Assembly: GCA_016125225.1 (NCBI GenBank)
Contig: WGME01000036.1
Location: 1-51,514, forward strand
Direction: 5' to 3'
From: a bacterium
Lineage (GTDB): Bacteria > Planctomycetota > Planctomycetia > Planctomycetales > Planctomycetaceae
DNA: 51,514 nt
A program made the position numbers and the translations under genes. Positions 1 through 8,573 of the stretch are shown here, piece after piece. Positions within the stretch are counted from its first letter, which is position 1, and every line of letters starts with the position of its first letter. The notes below the pieces were generated by a model. It was not told the DNA's origin and made no database searches. It saw only the letters and a list, made by a program, of their open reading frames with translations.

Positions 1-73
1 GACCACGGACTGTCAACAACTCCACTGCTTCACGCTTAAACTCCTGAGTGTAAACCCGATTCTTCTTCGGCAT
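1..73 (-). CDS. IS3-family transposase OrfA, N-terminal fragment (runs off left edge)
   Basis: Read on the minus strand from the ATG at 73, the first 24 codons begin MPKKNRVYTQEFKREAVELL. This is the typical start of the helix-turn-helix OrfA of IS3-type elements (MPKK.R.Y..EFK.EAV.LL). A good ribosome-binding site, AAGGAG, sits about 9 bases upstream. The gene continues beyond the left edge, so intactness and the partner OrfB cannot be judged. On the minus strand the sequence TGGACTTACCCACATTTGG (about 121-139) begins with TG, as IS3 ends do, and may be the element's terminus. That boundary is inference. The start frame is also open backwards into the IS1595 region, which is probably chance. 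Confidence 0.7.
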   Translation of the reverse strand, partial: MPKKNRVYTQEFKREAVELLTVRG

Positions 74-217
74 CTCGCTGGGCTCCTTGAAAAGAAATCC
101 TACTCCTTTCCCAGCGCCCACCAAATGTGGGTAAGTCCAAACAGATGACCTGTCTGCAATGTGGAGCGCCGCGGATAAGTTTAATCCCACTGGGCTTCCC
201 GAGGTTGTGGTGATGCA

Positions 218-364
218 ATGAAAACTGATGCAGCATTCGACAAATTGCTGAATGCCCTCATTGCTGTCCCGAAGGATGAGGTTGCCGCGATAGAGCATTC
301 GGAGAAGAAAAAGAAGGTGGCGGCAATCAAGAAGAAAGAACCGAAGAAACCACGACGAGGTTAG
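218..364 (+). CDS. Small Lys-rich hypothetical protein beside the IS1595 transposase (48 aa)
   Basis: An ATG at 218 opens a 48-codon frame ending in TAG at 362-364. It begins MKTDAAFDKLLNALIAVPKD and ends in a strongly basic tail rich in KK, EKK and PKK. Short proteins with an amphipathic FDKLL.A..AVPK.E start and a charged tail are, to my memory, found next to IS1595-type transposases in planctomycetes, which is the main reason for listing it. It converges on the transposase and its codons are in exact antisense register with the frame downstream of the transposase C-terminus. That register could also create an open frame by chance. No convincing ribosome-binding site is seen. Confidence 0.35.
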   Translation: MKTDAAFDKLLNALIAVPKDEVAAIEHSEKKKKVAAIKKKEPKKPRRG

Positions 365-1297
365 TAGTCCGCCGATCAGTTCCTTGTACTGAAATCGCTT
401 TCCGCAGACAGATTCCATCACTGATGCGAAGCGATTTCCGTCCTTGGTCTTGCGAGCATTGAATCTAAACGCCTCCTCATCGAGATAGCGGAACAGGTGT
501 CATTCGCGGACGGAGATGTAAGTCCCGTTCAACATTCTCCTCAGCAGCGACCAGAGGTTCTCAATCCCGTTCGTATGAACCTTGCCCTCGACGTAAGCGA
601 CGGCGTGGTCGATCACCTGATGGATGCACTCGTCACCCAGCTTGTTGTATGACGGAATGGCATCAGTGTAGACAATTGACCCCGGCTCGACTTTTTGACG
701 GACGTTAGGATTAAGAGCCGACCGACGCCATGATTTCGCTACTTGGCAGCGGACCTCTCCGCCACGCTCCAGCAGGCCCTGCACGATGGTCTTATTCATC
801 ATGCCAGTGCCTTTGATTTTCTTGGCTCGAATATGCTTGTGCATGTTGCGAGCCTTGCCACCGACTCCAGTTTCATCGACCTCAACTTCGCCGGTGAGCT
901 TTCGGAACGTGCCTGTCTTCATTGCCAATCGAATACGATGGAGCATGAACCAGGCTGTTTTTTGCGTGACACCGAGCGCGCGACCAAGTTCGTGACTGCT
1001 GATTCCATTTTTCGCGTTGGCGATTAACCATACAGCCACGAACCACTTATCCAAGCCGAGCGGAGAATCTTCGAAGATCGTTCCGACCTTTGCGGAAAAC
1101 TGCTTACGACACTGCTTCGCTTAGCACTGAAACATACGTCGGCTACGAATTTCGCCGATGTGATCGCCACCACATTGCGGGCAGACAACCTTTCCGTCCG
1201 GCCATTTCACCTGCACCATGTGTGCGTGGCACACATCCTTATCCGAGAAGTGGCGAACGGCTTCGAGCAGGGTTTTTGGGAGGGCTGCGTTTTCCAT
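364..1297 (-). pseudogene. IS1595-family (ISXO2-like DDE) transposase, broken by two in-frame stops
   Basis: From the ATG at 1297 the frame starts MENAALPKTLLEAVRHFSDK and shows the zinc ribbon CPQC...FQC.AKQC typical of IS1595 transposases. The DDE domain follows: the FEDSPLGLDKWFVAVWL helix-turn-helix stretch, VEVDETGVGGK (first Asp), VYTDAIPSYNKL (second Asp) and HTNGIENLWSLLRRML (Asn/Glu region). A TAA at 1121-1123 interrupts the ribbon between FQC and AKQC. A TGA at 500-502 cuts off the family C-terminus, which remains readable downstream as HLFRYLDEEAFRFNARK. No frameshift is visible. A TTG at 1054 would allow only a truncated 184-aa product without the ribbon. The native stop is unclear because the frame stays open past 364. 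The element is almost certainly inactive by itself. Confidence 0.8.
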
Positions 1298-1342
1298 GCC
1301 CCGATTCTATCAATCAAGCCGTGATGAGTCAGGTATGTCATC

Positions 1343-2230
1343 GCCCTTGTTTGAACTCTGTTCACGGAGCACTTCCCGTCACGCCCCGGGACTGACCTTG
1401 TGTAACCTCCGTCTCCTGTAGTCAGAAACCCTGGCTCAACTCCACCAACACCTGAGTTTCGTCATCATTGCGATCCTTCTCGCTGGCCAGACATCCCATC
1501 CGGAACCGGCCTGCCGGGCACCAGCTGAAATTCACCCCGTTCAATACTATTAACTCTCCCGCATTCGTTCCTGCGAACCGGCTGATCAGTTTCAGGTCGA
1601 TCCAGCCCGTAGCGAGGGGGTTCATGGCCTGGATTTGTCGGCCGTTCGACACCGACGCGACCAGCGCATGCACTTGTGGTTCCAGGCGATCGACCAGCAC
1701 TCCGCCGGTCACCGTCCCCGTCCGCAATTCATGGAACAGGCAATTGTTGAACGCCCCATGCTGTCAGTCGGGGAGTTCCAGCGCCTGCTCGTTTTCGGAA
1801 CACGCAAAGAGCGCCAGCGTGCTCTTCTGCAGTTTAATGACGACCCGAACGCCAGGCCGCGGGCTGCCTTCGGATCGTTCCGGTAGCAATTGGCCAGTAA
1901 GACCCGGTTCCCCCGCGGGGCTGTTCCGGAAGACCTGGATAAATTCCGCCATCTTCACAACCGACTACGGATCGGGTTCGATCCGCGTCACCCCTTCCCG
2001 GTCGCGCGCCGGGCGGCCGTTCTTGTCCAAGGCGTCCCGCATCGTTGTGTCGTAGGGACAGAAACAAGCCTCGTTCGTTCCCAGATACTCGATCCCGTGG
2101 CCAAACAACCCGGCCTATACCGCAAAGCGGTGATGCCCATCGATCTCAATAACTCGAAGGAGCTGAACGCTGGACTCTTCAGCGAAAGATAAGCCTTGCA
2201 AGACACGCAAGCTAAAATGTCGTCAGCGGC
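1343..2230 (-). pseudogene. Caspase (peptidase C14)-FGE/SUMF1 fusion pseudogene with six in-frame stops
   Basis: A single minus-strand frame reads through the region with recognisable pieces in order. GHGIEYLGTNEACFCPYD carries the caspase His-Gly motif. LALFACSENEQALEL followed by QHGAF matches the caspase Cys region and the LxHGxF strand after it. FSWCPAGRFRMG, SEKDRNDDE and ETEVTQGQ are the start of a formylglycine-generating-enzyme (SUMF1) domain. The frame has stops at 2223-2225 (TGA), 2115-2117 (TAG), 1965-1967 (TAG), 1764-1766 (TGA), 1422-1424 (TGA) and 1362-1364 (TGA), yet no frameshift. The stop at 1422 falls where the family has Trp in GFW. The gene is then cut by the IS1595 element. 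Caspase-SUMF1 fusions are common in planctomycetes. The N-terminus upstream of about 2230 cannot be traced. Confidence 0.75.
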
Positions 2231-2299
2231 TCTTAGGTGGCATACGGACGTCAACTGCCGCACATGCAGCATCCTCGGCCACGGAACGACCAAGGTCGC

Positions 2300-2595
2300 T
2301 GGGCGGAAATAAGGTGGGAATTCAGGATACTCGTCTGCCGCCGAACTGATTAATCGATTGGTTCGTTGCCTATTCTTCTGGATGCTGCTTCTGTCTTATA
2401 GTCTTATCGTATGGGGCACACTTACTTGTGGCGGTGTTTTGATCACTCGTTCTCGTTAATAACGTTGTCCGAGCCTCCCGTAACCGCTACAGGTTTTTTG
2501 TTACGCCGCTAGGCGCTTTCTCGAGACGGCCGTTGTAACTTTAGTCAACGAGGCCAAGCTGCGGTGTAGCGGCTGATGACAAATTCGAACGATTG
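2300..2595. other. Intergenic, nothing recognised
   Basis: This stretch lies between the caspase-FGE remnant and the C-terminal end of the VCBS protein. It has no persuasive reading frame, no RNA gene and no strong hairpin followed by a T-run. It may hold the transcription end of the large minus-strand gene, but no site can be named. Confidence 0.5.
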
Positions 2596-5500
2596 TCACA
2601 GCTTGAAACTGGTGAGTGCGGGGGTGGTGGCAAAGAGGCCTGCATTCAGTTCCATCACATCCGTCAAGCTGATGGTCATGACGGCCTTTTTTGATGCTCC
2701 GTGGTTGTCTGTTACCTGAATGGTCAGGTTGAAGACGGGGGTGGTTTCGTAGTCGAGTGCCCGGTAGTTATTGACGGTGAGTTCGCCAGTGCTGGAATTG
2801 ATGGCGAAGCCTTGCCGCACATTGCCACCGGTGATGGCATAGCTGAGCGTGTCGGCCATATTCGGGTCGCTGGCGACCACGGTTCCCACTGAGGTGCCAT
2901 TAGGACTGTTCTCGGCAATCATAAAGGTCTGCGGAGAAATTGTCGGCGGCTCATTCACATTGAGCACATTCACCGTGACCGTGGCTTTGCGGATCTCACC
3001 ATGGCTGTCGGTGACCGAAACACGCAGGTCATACACTGCCCGTGTCTCAAAGTTGAGGCGGTCCGATTTGGCGACCGTAATCTCGCCTGTCGATGAGTTG
3101 ATCGCGAAAACATTCAAGATGTTTCCACCGGAAAAGCTGTAGGTCAGCGATTCCATCGCATCCTGATCACTGGCCAGGACGGTTCCCACGTTTGTGCCGT
3201 TCGGTGAGTGCTCGGCGATCGAGAACATTTGGTCGGCGATCACCGGTGGATCGTTCACATCGGTGACATTCACGGTGACATTGGCTTTACGTGTGATGCC
3301 GCCGCCATCGGTCACCGCGACTCGCAGGTTGAAGGTGGCCAGCGATTCGAAATCGAGTCCCGCCTTCTTATTGACCGTGATTGCTCCGGTCGAGGAATTG
3401 ATGGCGAAGGCCTGATTGACGTTTCCACCGCTAAAACTGTACGTCAGCGTGTCCATGGCATCCGGATCGCTGGCCAGCACCGTTCCTACCGCAGTGCCGT
3501 TCTCACTGTTCTCGGCGATGGAAAACATCTGGTCGTTGATTACCGGCGGTTCATTCACATTCGTAAGATTCAATGTAAAACTGGTCGACGCATCGGGATT
3601 GCCGCCGAGGGTGCTGTCGTCGACATTCACGGTCACACTGTAGCTTGGTTTGGTTTCAAAATTGAGAGCCACATTGGCTTTCAGCCGCAGGTCATTGCCG
3701 ACAATCTCGAACGAAGAGGCATCGGTACCAGTCAGACTCAGCGTGTTTGTTCCGAGCCCGTCATCGGTCACGCTGATGGTGCCGACACTGAGCCCCATAG
3801 ACGTATCGGTGTTCTCGGCGGACGACGCCGGATTCGGACTCACCGAGACGGCTGTCGGAGCGCCGTTTAGCGCCAGGGAATCTTCCGTAGCGAATGCACT
3901 CCCTGCGAAGGCCGTGTCGATCGCCTGCACACTCCAGTAGTACGTGGTGCCTGGAGCAAGATCGGTCAACGTGAAACTGTTTCCCTGGATCGGTCCACGG
4001 GCGGCGACACGGCGAAGTCCGGTGGAGGAGTTGGCCATCGTGGAATAGACATCGTTGCCGCCGGGTGTGGTGCCGACACGCAGGTTGTAGCTCAGCCCCG
4101 CTGTCGCGGTTTCGGTGTCGCTCGGTGCGGTCCACGAGAAGGTGATCGACGTCGTCGAACTCGCCGTTGCCATCAGATTCGTCGGGACTGCCGGGGCCGT
4201 GTTCGCGGTGCTGGTGTCGTTGCGATAGACCTTCGCCGTGGAAGTTCCACCGGTATCACGCCCCACGATCAACAGGTCGAGATCGCCATCGCCGTCGTAG
4301 TCGCCCATGGCCACGCTCGAAAAATCGAACCCTGTCAGTGCCGAGCCATCGTCGCTAAAGGTACCCGCGTTGTTGAGGTAGACATTCGTGATTCGTGCGC
4401 TAGCTGCATTTCGACCTGTGACGAGCGCATCGAGATCGCCATCGTTATCCACATCGCCCCAGGCGACCGAGCCGTATTGCACTCCGGTCAATCCGGCCGC
4501 GATATCAGTGAATGTGTCACTGCCGTCGTTCCGGTAAATCTGCGTATGCAGACCACCACCGCCATCAATACCCGTCAGCAGAAGGTCAAGGTCGCCGTCG
4601 TTGTCGTAGTCTCCCCACGCGACCGATGAGGCAGTCACCGGTGTGAGTCCCGCGGCAATATCGGTGAAGCTGCCATTGTCGTTGCGGTAGACCGCCGTCA
4701 CCCGCCCGGAAGGACCAGTACCAGACAAAAGGATGTCCAGGTCACCATCGGCGTCATAGTCTCCCCAGGCCACAGAGCCATTAGTGGCACCCGGCAGGCC
4801 GGCTGCGATGTCGGTGAAGGTGTCGTCTCCATTGTTGCGGTAGATCAGGGCCACATCGCTACCGCCGCTATTCCTGCCAGCCAGCAGCAGATCGAGATCA
4901 CCGTCGTTGTCGAAGTCGCCCCATGCAGCAGAACTGTAGCGGACACTCGTGAAACCTGCGGAGACTTCCGTGAAGCTGCCGCTATCATTGCGATATAGCT
5001 TGGATTGGGGAGCGTTGCTGCCATCACGGCCTGAAATGAAGAGATCGAGATCGCCATCCTGATCGTAGTCGCCCCAGCGTGCCACGCCAAAATCGACACC
5101 CGTCAGGCCTGCACCGATATCGGTAAACGAGCCAGAGTCATTACGGTAAATCGTTGATGATGTGGGCCGGCCAATGACCACCAGGTCGAGGTCGCCATCG
5201 TTATCGTAGTCACCCCAATCGACCGAAGTAATAAAGACACCAGCAATGCCCAGCGCCCCGACATCGGTGAAGCGCAGTGTGGTGGCTGAGGCTTCGGTCG
5301 CGAAAGCCCCTCCCGCGAACGCGGTGTCAATGGCCTGCACACTCCAGTAGTACGTGGTGCCTGGAGCCAGATCGGTCAACGTGAAACTGGTTCCCTGGAT
5401 CGGTCCACGGGCGGCCACACGGCGAAGTCCGGTGGAGGAGTTGGCCATCGTGGAATAGACATCGCTGCCGCCCGGTGTGGTGCCGACACGCAGGTTGTAG

Positions 5501-6855
5501 CTTAGCCCCGCTGTCGCAGTTTGCGTGTCGCTCGGTGCGGTCCACGAGAAAGTGATCGAGGTCGTAGAGTTTGCGGTCGCCATCAGATTGGTCGGGGCAG
5601 CCGGGGTCGTGTTCGCGGTGGACGCGTTGTTTTGATAAATCTTGGTTATCCGGGTACTCCCGGTGTCACCTGCTGCCAGAATGTCGAGGTCACCGTCTCC
5701 GTCATAATCTCCCCAGGCGACGGAGCCATCGTAGACCCCAGTCAACCCCGCGCCGAGATCGCTGAAGCTACCGCCACTATTCTGGTACACCTTGGTGATT
5801 TTGGCGTTGCCGCCATCGCGCCCGGAAAGCAGGATGTCGAGGTCGCCATCGTTATCGTAATCACCCCAACCCACGGCTGCGAAATCGACACCTGTTAAGC
5901 CGGCGGAGATATCACTGAAGGTTCCTGCCGTGTTCTGGTAGACGCTGGAAATTTTGCCACTGCCGGTGTTGCCGGCCACCAGCAAATCGAGATCGCCGTC
6001 GTTGTCATAGTCGCCCCACGCAGCCGAGCCCAGGCTGACACCTGTAATTCCCGCGCTGATGTCAGTGAAAGTTCCTGACGAATTCTGATAGACCCGAACG
6101 ATACGCGAACTGCCGCCCGACAATGTCCCGGTGATCACAAAATCCAGGTCGCCGTCGTTATCGTAGTCACCCCATTCGACTGTCCCACTGCCTACTCCTG
6201 GCAACCCAGCGGTAATGTCCGTAAACGAGCCATTCTCGTTGCGGTAAATGCGTGAGGTGTAGTTACCGAGGCTGACGGAACCTGTCAGCAGAATGTCCAG
6301 GTCGCCATCGTTGTCATAATCGCCCCACGCGACATTACGTCCTCCCGTCGATTTCACTCCCACGAGCCCCGCGCTGATATCCGTGAAAGTGCCACTATCG
6401 TTTCGATAAACCTGGCTCACATAGCCGCTGCTGGAACTGCCGACGAGGAGGATGTCGAGGTCACCATCGTTGTCGTAGTCGCCCCAAGCCACTGCACTAC
6501 GCTCCACCGCGGTCAGGCTGGCATTGATATCCGTGAACGAACCACTGTCATTACGGAAGATTTTAGAGACGCGGCCGCTCTCTTTGCCGGTGAGGAGAGC
6601 ATCGAGGTCGCCGTCACTGTCATAATCTCCCCAGGCGACCGAACTATAGGCCAAGTTTGATAGGCCGAGATTCCCTTGATCGGTGAATTCGCCCGCGAGC
6701 AAGATGCGGGCTTCCAGCGGTTGCGTGTCAACCGCCGCGGAACGCCGCCGTCGGAGTTGGGAACCGGTGGACCGCCAAGGCGACCAGCGGCGACTTAAAA
6801 TCGTTAAAACCTGTCGGATTTCCTGGACAAACGGCGACGAAGCATTCGGCATGAT
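2596..6855 (-). CDS. Secreted/surface FG-GAP (VCBS) - Fn3 - cadherin repeat protein with LEPR-type motif
   Basis: This is a very large protein of about 1419 residues from the ATG at 6855 (MPNASSPFVQ); a GTG at 6939 would add 28. Neither start has a clear ribosome-binding site. I prefer 6855 because LEPR-type proteins usually have a short basic N-terminus. Near residue 50 comes PLEARILLAG, a variant of the planctomycete LEPRxLL export/sorting motif. Then follow seven VCBS/FG-GAP repeats (core AWGDYDNDGDLDILL, a calcium-binding Asp loop), one Fn3 domain, seven more VCBS repeats, a second Fn3 and four cadherin-like repeats (IAENS..GT.VGTV.ASD). Seven-repeat blocks suggest two seven-bladed propellers. 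The likely role is surface adhesion or carbohydrate/protein binding; no catalytic domain is seen. The gene is divergent from the TIGR03032-type gene. Confidence 0.85.
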   Translation of the reverse strand: MMPNASSPFVQEIRQVLTILSRRWSPWRSTGSQLRRRRSAAVDTQPLEARILLAGEFTDQGNLGLSNLAYSSVAWGDYDSDGDLDALLTGKESGRVSKIFRNDSGSFTDINASLTAVERSAVAWGDYDNDGDLDILLVGSSSSGYVSQVYRNDSGTFTDISAGLVGVKSTGGRNVAWGDYDNDGDLDILLTGSVSLGNYTSRIYRNENGSFTDITAGLPGVGSGTVEWGDYDNDGDLDFVITGTLSGGSSRIVRVYQNSSGTFTDISAGITGVSLGSAAWGDYDNDGDLDLLVAGNTGSGKISSVYQNTAGTFSDISAGLTGVDFAAVGWGDYDNDGDLDILLSGRDGGNAKITKVYQNSGGSFSDLGAGLTGVYDGSVAWGDYDGDGDLDILAAGDTGSTRITKIYQNNASTANTTPAAPTNLMATANSTTSITFSWTAPSDTQTATAGLSYNLRVGTTPGGSDVYSTMANSSTGLRRVAARGPIQGTSFTLTDLAPGTTYYWSVQAIDTAFAGGAFATEASATTLRFTDVGALGIAGVFITSVDWGDYDNDGDLDLVVIGRPTSSTIYRNDSGSFTDIGAGLTGVDFGVARWGDYDQDGDLDLFISGRDGSNAPQSKLYRNDSGSFTEVSAGFTSVRYSSAAWGDFDNDGDLDLLLAGRNSGGSDVALIYRNNGDDTFTDIAAGLPGATNGSVAWGDYDADGDLDILLSGTGPSGRVTAVYRNDNGSFTDIAAGLTPVTASSVAWGDYDNDGDLDLLLTGIDGGGGLHTQIYRNDGSDTFTDIAAGLTGVQYGSVAWGDVDNDGDLDALVTGRNAASARITNVYLNNAGTFSDDGSALTGFDFSSVAMGDYDGDGDLDLLIVGRDTGGTSTAKVYRNDTSTANTAPAVPTNLMATASSTTSITFSWTAPSDTETATAGLSYNLRVGTTPGGNDVYSTMANSSTGLRRVAARGPIQGNSFTLTDLAPGTTYYWSVQAIDTAFAGSAFATEDSLALNGAPTAVSVSPNPASSAENTDTSMGLSVGTISVTDDGLGTNTLSLTGTDASSFEIVGNDLRLKANVALNFETKPSYSVTVNVDDSTLGGNPDASTSFTLNLTNVNEPPVINDQMFSIAENSENGTAVGTVLASDPDAMDTLTYSFSGGNVNQAFAINSSTGAITVNKKAGLDFESLATFNLRVAVTDGGGITRKANVTVNVTDVNDPPVIADQMFSIAEHSPNGTNVGTVLASDQDAMESLTYSFSGGNILNVFAINSSTGEITVAKSDRLNFETRAVYDLRVSVTDSHGEIRKATVTVNVLNVNEPPTISPQTFMIAENSPNGTSVGTVVASDPNMADTLSYAITGGNVRQGFAINSSTGELTVNNYRALDYETTPVFNLTIQVTDNHGASKKAVMTISLTDVMELNAGLFATTPALTSFKL
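3924..4210 (-). repeat. Fn3-encoding duplicated segment, copy B (C-terminal)
   Basis: About 287 bases are nearly identical to 5334-5620, with few mismatches and no length difference. The segment encodes the second Fn3 domain of the VCBS protein (NLMATA...TTSITFSWTAPSDT...). The flanking VCBS repeats are much more diverged at DNA level, so this piece was either duplicated recently or kept alike by gene conversion. Confidence 0.75.
5334..5620 (-). repeat. Fn3-encoding duplicated segment, copy A (N-terminal)
   Basis: This is the partner of 3924-4210. It encodes the first Fn3 domain, after VCBS repeats 1-7. The differences are single substitutions such as TQTA in copy A against TETA in copy B and GTSFTL against GNSFTL. 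Confidence 0.75.
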
Positions 6856-7040
6856 ACGCGCGGCACTTGTACTTAGGTTGGGGTATTTGATCCAATTGAT
6901 ATGCGTGAAAACGATAGCGTTCAGTGGAGCTGTTTGCACGCGATCGCACAGCTTGCCAACCAGAATTTCAGTTCACAACAACATTGCGTATAGGTTTCTT
7001 AACATAGGCGATAACTCGCCATCTCTGGAGAGCCTTTGAC

Positions 7041-8147
7041 GTGACCTTGCCCGATCACAATTCGGCCACACCCGCTGCGCCGGCCTCCCCCTTTCAGATT
7101 GTCACGTCAAGGGGCTTCACCGAATGGCTGGCCACGCAGCAGATCAGTTTGGCGATCTCGACATATCATCTCGGGGCGGTCTTGCTGCTCGGCCTGAAAC
7201 CGAATGGTGAACTCTCGATGTTCATCACGCCATTCGATCGGGCGATGGGGCTGTGTGCTCATGGGTCAGCGTTATGGGTCGCGACGAAACAGATGCTGTG
7301 GCGACTGGAAGACTCGCTCGCCGGTCAAACGTCTGATGGTTACGACCGGGTTTACGTGCCTCGGATGGGGCACAACACGGGCGACATCGACTGCCACGAT
7401 GTCGCCGTGGATGCCACCGGCCGCACGGTCTTCGTTGCCACGCGGTTTAATTGCCTGGCCACGCTCGATGAGCGTTTGAGCTTTGCGGCTGAGTGGCGAC
7501 CGCCGTTCATCAGCCAACTGGCTCCGGAAGACCGCTGCCATTTGAACGGACTGGCGTTGGATTCCGGCGCCGCGAAATATGTCACCCTGGTCGCTCGCAG
7601 TGATGTCGCCGATGGCTGGCGCGACCATCGCGATCAAGGGGGGCTGGTGATGGACATCACCACCAATACCGTCGTCGCTGAGGGATTGTCGATGCCTCAT
7701 TCCCCCAGGATGCACGACGGGAAACTCTGGTTATTAAACGCGGGCAGCGGGTATCTGGGATACATTGATCAAACGACGGGCCGGTTTGAGCCTGTCACCT
7801 TCCTGCCCGGCTATGCCCGTGGACTTACATTCCAAGGACGGTATGCCATCGTCGGACTGTCCAAACCCCGCCGGGAGCATGCGTTTCAAGGGTTGCCGCT
7901 CGACCAGAATCTGACTGACAAAGGAGCCGTCCCGCGGTGCGGGCTGCAGATCGTCGATCTTGAATCGGGCGCCGTCATTCATTGGGCTCGCATTGAACCA
8001 CCGATCGAAGAGTTGTACGACATCGCCGTGCTGCCCGGTGTGGTCCGTCCCAAAGCCCTCTCACTCACCGGCCCTTCTCTTGCCAACCAGATCACCCTCC
8101 GCGACGGCGAACGCATCGCGGCCTGGAACGCTGCACCGGCTCGATAG
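7041..8147 (+). CDS. TIGR03032 family protein (DUF4915-like, beta-propeller-like)
   Basis: A 368-residue protein starting at GTG 7041 (MTLPDHNSAT), with GGAGAG at a suitable distance upstream. The order of motifs matches my memory of the TIGR03032 family: FTEWLATQQISLAISTY near residue 27, GLCAHGSALWVATKQMLWRL, the conserved HNTGDIDCHDVAVD, HLNGLALDSGAAKYVTLVA, LSMPHSPRMHDGKLWLLN and ARGLTFQGRYAIVGLSKPR. The repeated short strand pattern suits a propeller fold. No signal peptide or membrane segment is seen, so it is probably cytoplasmic. The biochemical function of this family is not known to me. It is divergent from the VCBS gene across about 185 bases and convergent with the 2000-aa protein. 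Confidence 0.8.
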   Translation: MTLPDHNSATPAAPASPFQIVTSRGFTEWLATQQISLAISTYHLGAVLLLGLKPNGELSMFITPFDRAMGLCAHGSALWVATKQMLWRLEDSLAGQTSDGYDRVYVPRMGHNTGDIDCHDVAVDATGRTVFVATRFNCLATLDERLSFAAEWRPPFISQLAPEDRCHLNGLALDSGAAKYVTLVARSDVADGWRDHRDQGGLVMDITTNTVVAEGLSMPHSPRMHDGKLWLLNAGSGYLGYIDQTTGRFEPVTFLPGYARGLTFQGRYAIVGLSKPRREHAFQGLPLDQNLTDKGAVPRCGLQIVDLESGAVIHWARIEPPIEELYDIAVLPGVVRPKALSLTGPSLANQITLRDGERIAAWNAAPAR

Positions 8148-8573
8148 TTGGCACAGCGGTCATGATTCACGCTCGAACAGCATGCCATCGAGTCACAAAA
8201 TTATTTTCCATGCAAAAAGACGTTTTGATGCTCGCTGATTTGGTTGGCGGTGGTGGATCAGCACTCTTGCACAGGGCGGATTGCGAGTGATCGTTTTTCC
8301 AGTCAACCTGGTTTCGGTCATCAGAAACTCGTCGGTATGTCAAATCTTTCGGCGGATTTTGCGAGATCCTTTTCGACGCCGTGTGCTTGCTCCTAGCATC
8401 CCGATGCAGAATGTTCTGCACAATTCTGTTGCCGGACCCAACTACCTTTTGAATAAGTGCGGTCGCGGTGGCGATCAGGTTCAGGCCGAGCTTTCTCGGA
8501 ACTACACGCTCTGCATTCATGAGCCCATCACTATCCACTCGGTGTTTGTGCAACGGTGGGGGAGGGACAAATT
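8148..8573. other. Intergenic between convergent genes, nothing recognised
   Basis: This is a 426-base gap between two convergent genes. A 128-codon minus-strand frame (8167-8553) is open but has no recognisable motif or ribosome-binding site, and its composition looks like chance. No strong terminator hairpin was found. Confidence 0.4.

Larger units (their letters stand above)
200..1340 (-). mobile_element. IS1595-family insertion, approximate extent
   Basis: The extent is inferred from the transposase and from the flanking gene. On the right, the FGE reading frame of the neighbouring pseudogene can be followed down to about 1340 and then stops matching, so the right end should lie between about 1300 and 1345. 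On the left, IS3-type sequence begins by about 139. I could not find a convincing pair of terminal inverted repeats or a target-site duplication by eye, so the borders are provisional to some tens of bases. Confidence 0.45.

Noticed and set aside
120-1360. Terminal inverted repeats of the IS1595 element
   Set aside because: Only weak similarity (GATGAC..ACCTG against GATGACCTG) was found; not enough to define ends.
1422-2225. Recoding of TGA/TAG in the caspase-FGE gene instead of decay
   Set aside because: Both TGA and TAG occur, and the gene is also truncated by an IS element; intact neighbours use these codons as normal stops.
2158-2656. ELNAGLF is encoded on the plus strand near 2160-2180 and again on the minus strand at the C-terminus of the VCBS protein
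   Set aside because: Only seven residues match and the plus-strand copy lies antisense to the caspase-FGE remnant; treated as coincidence.
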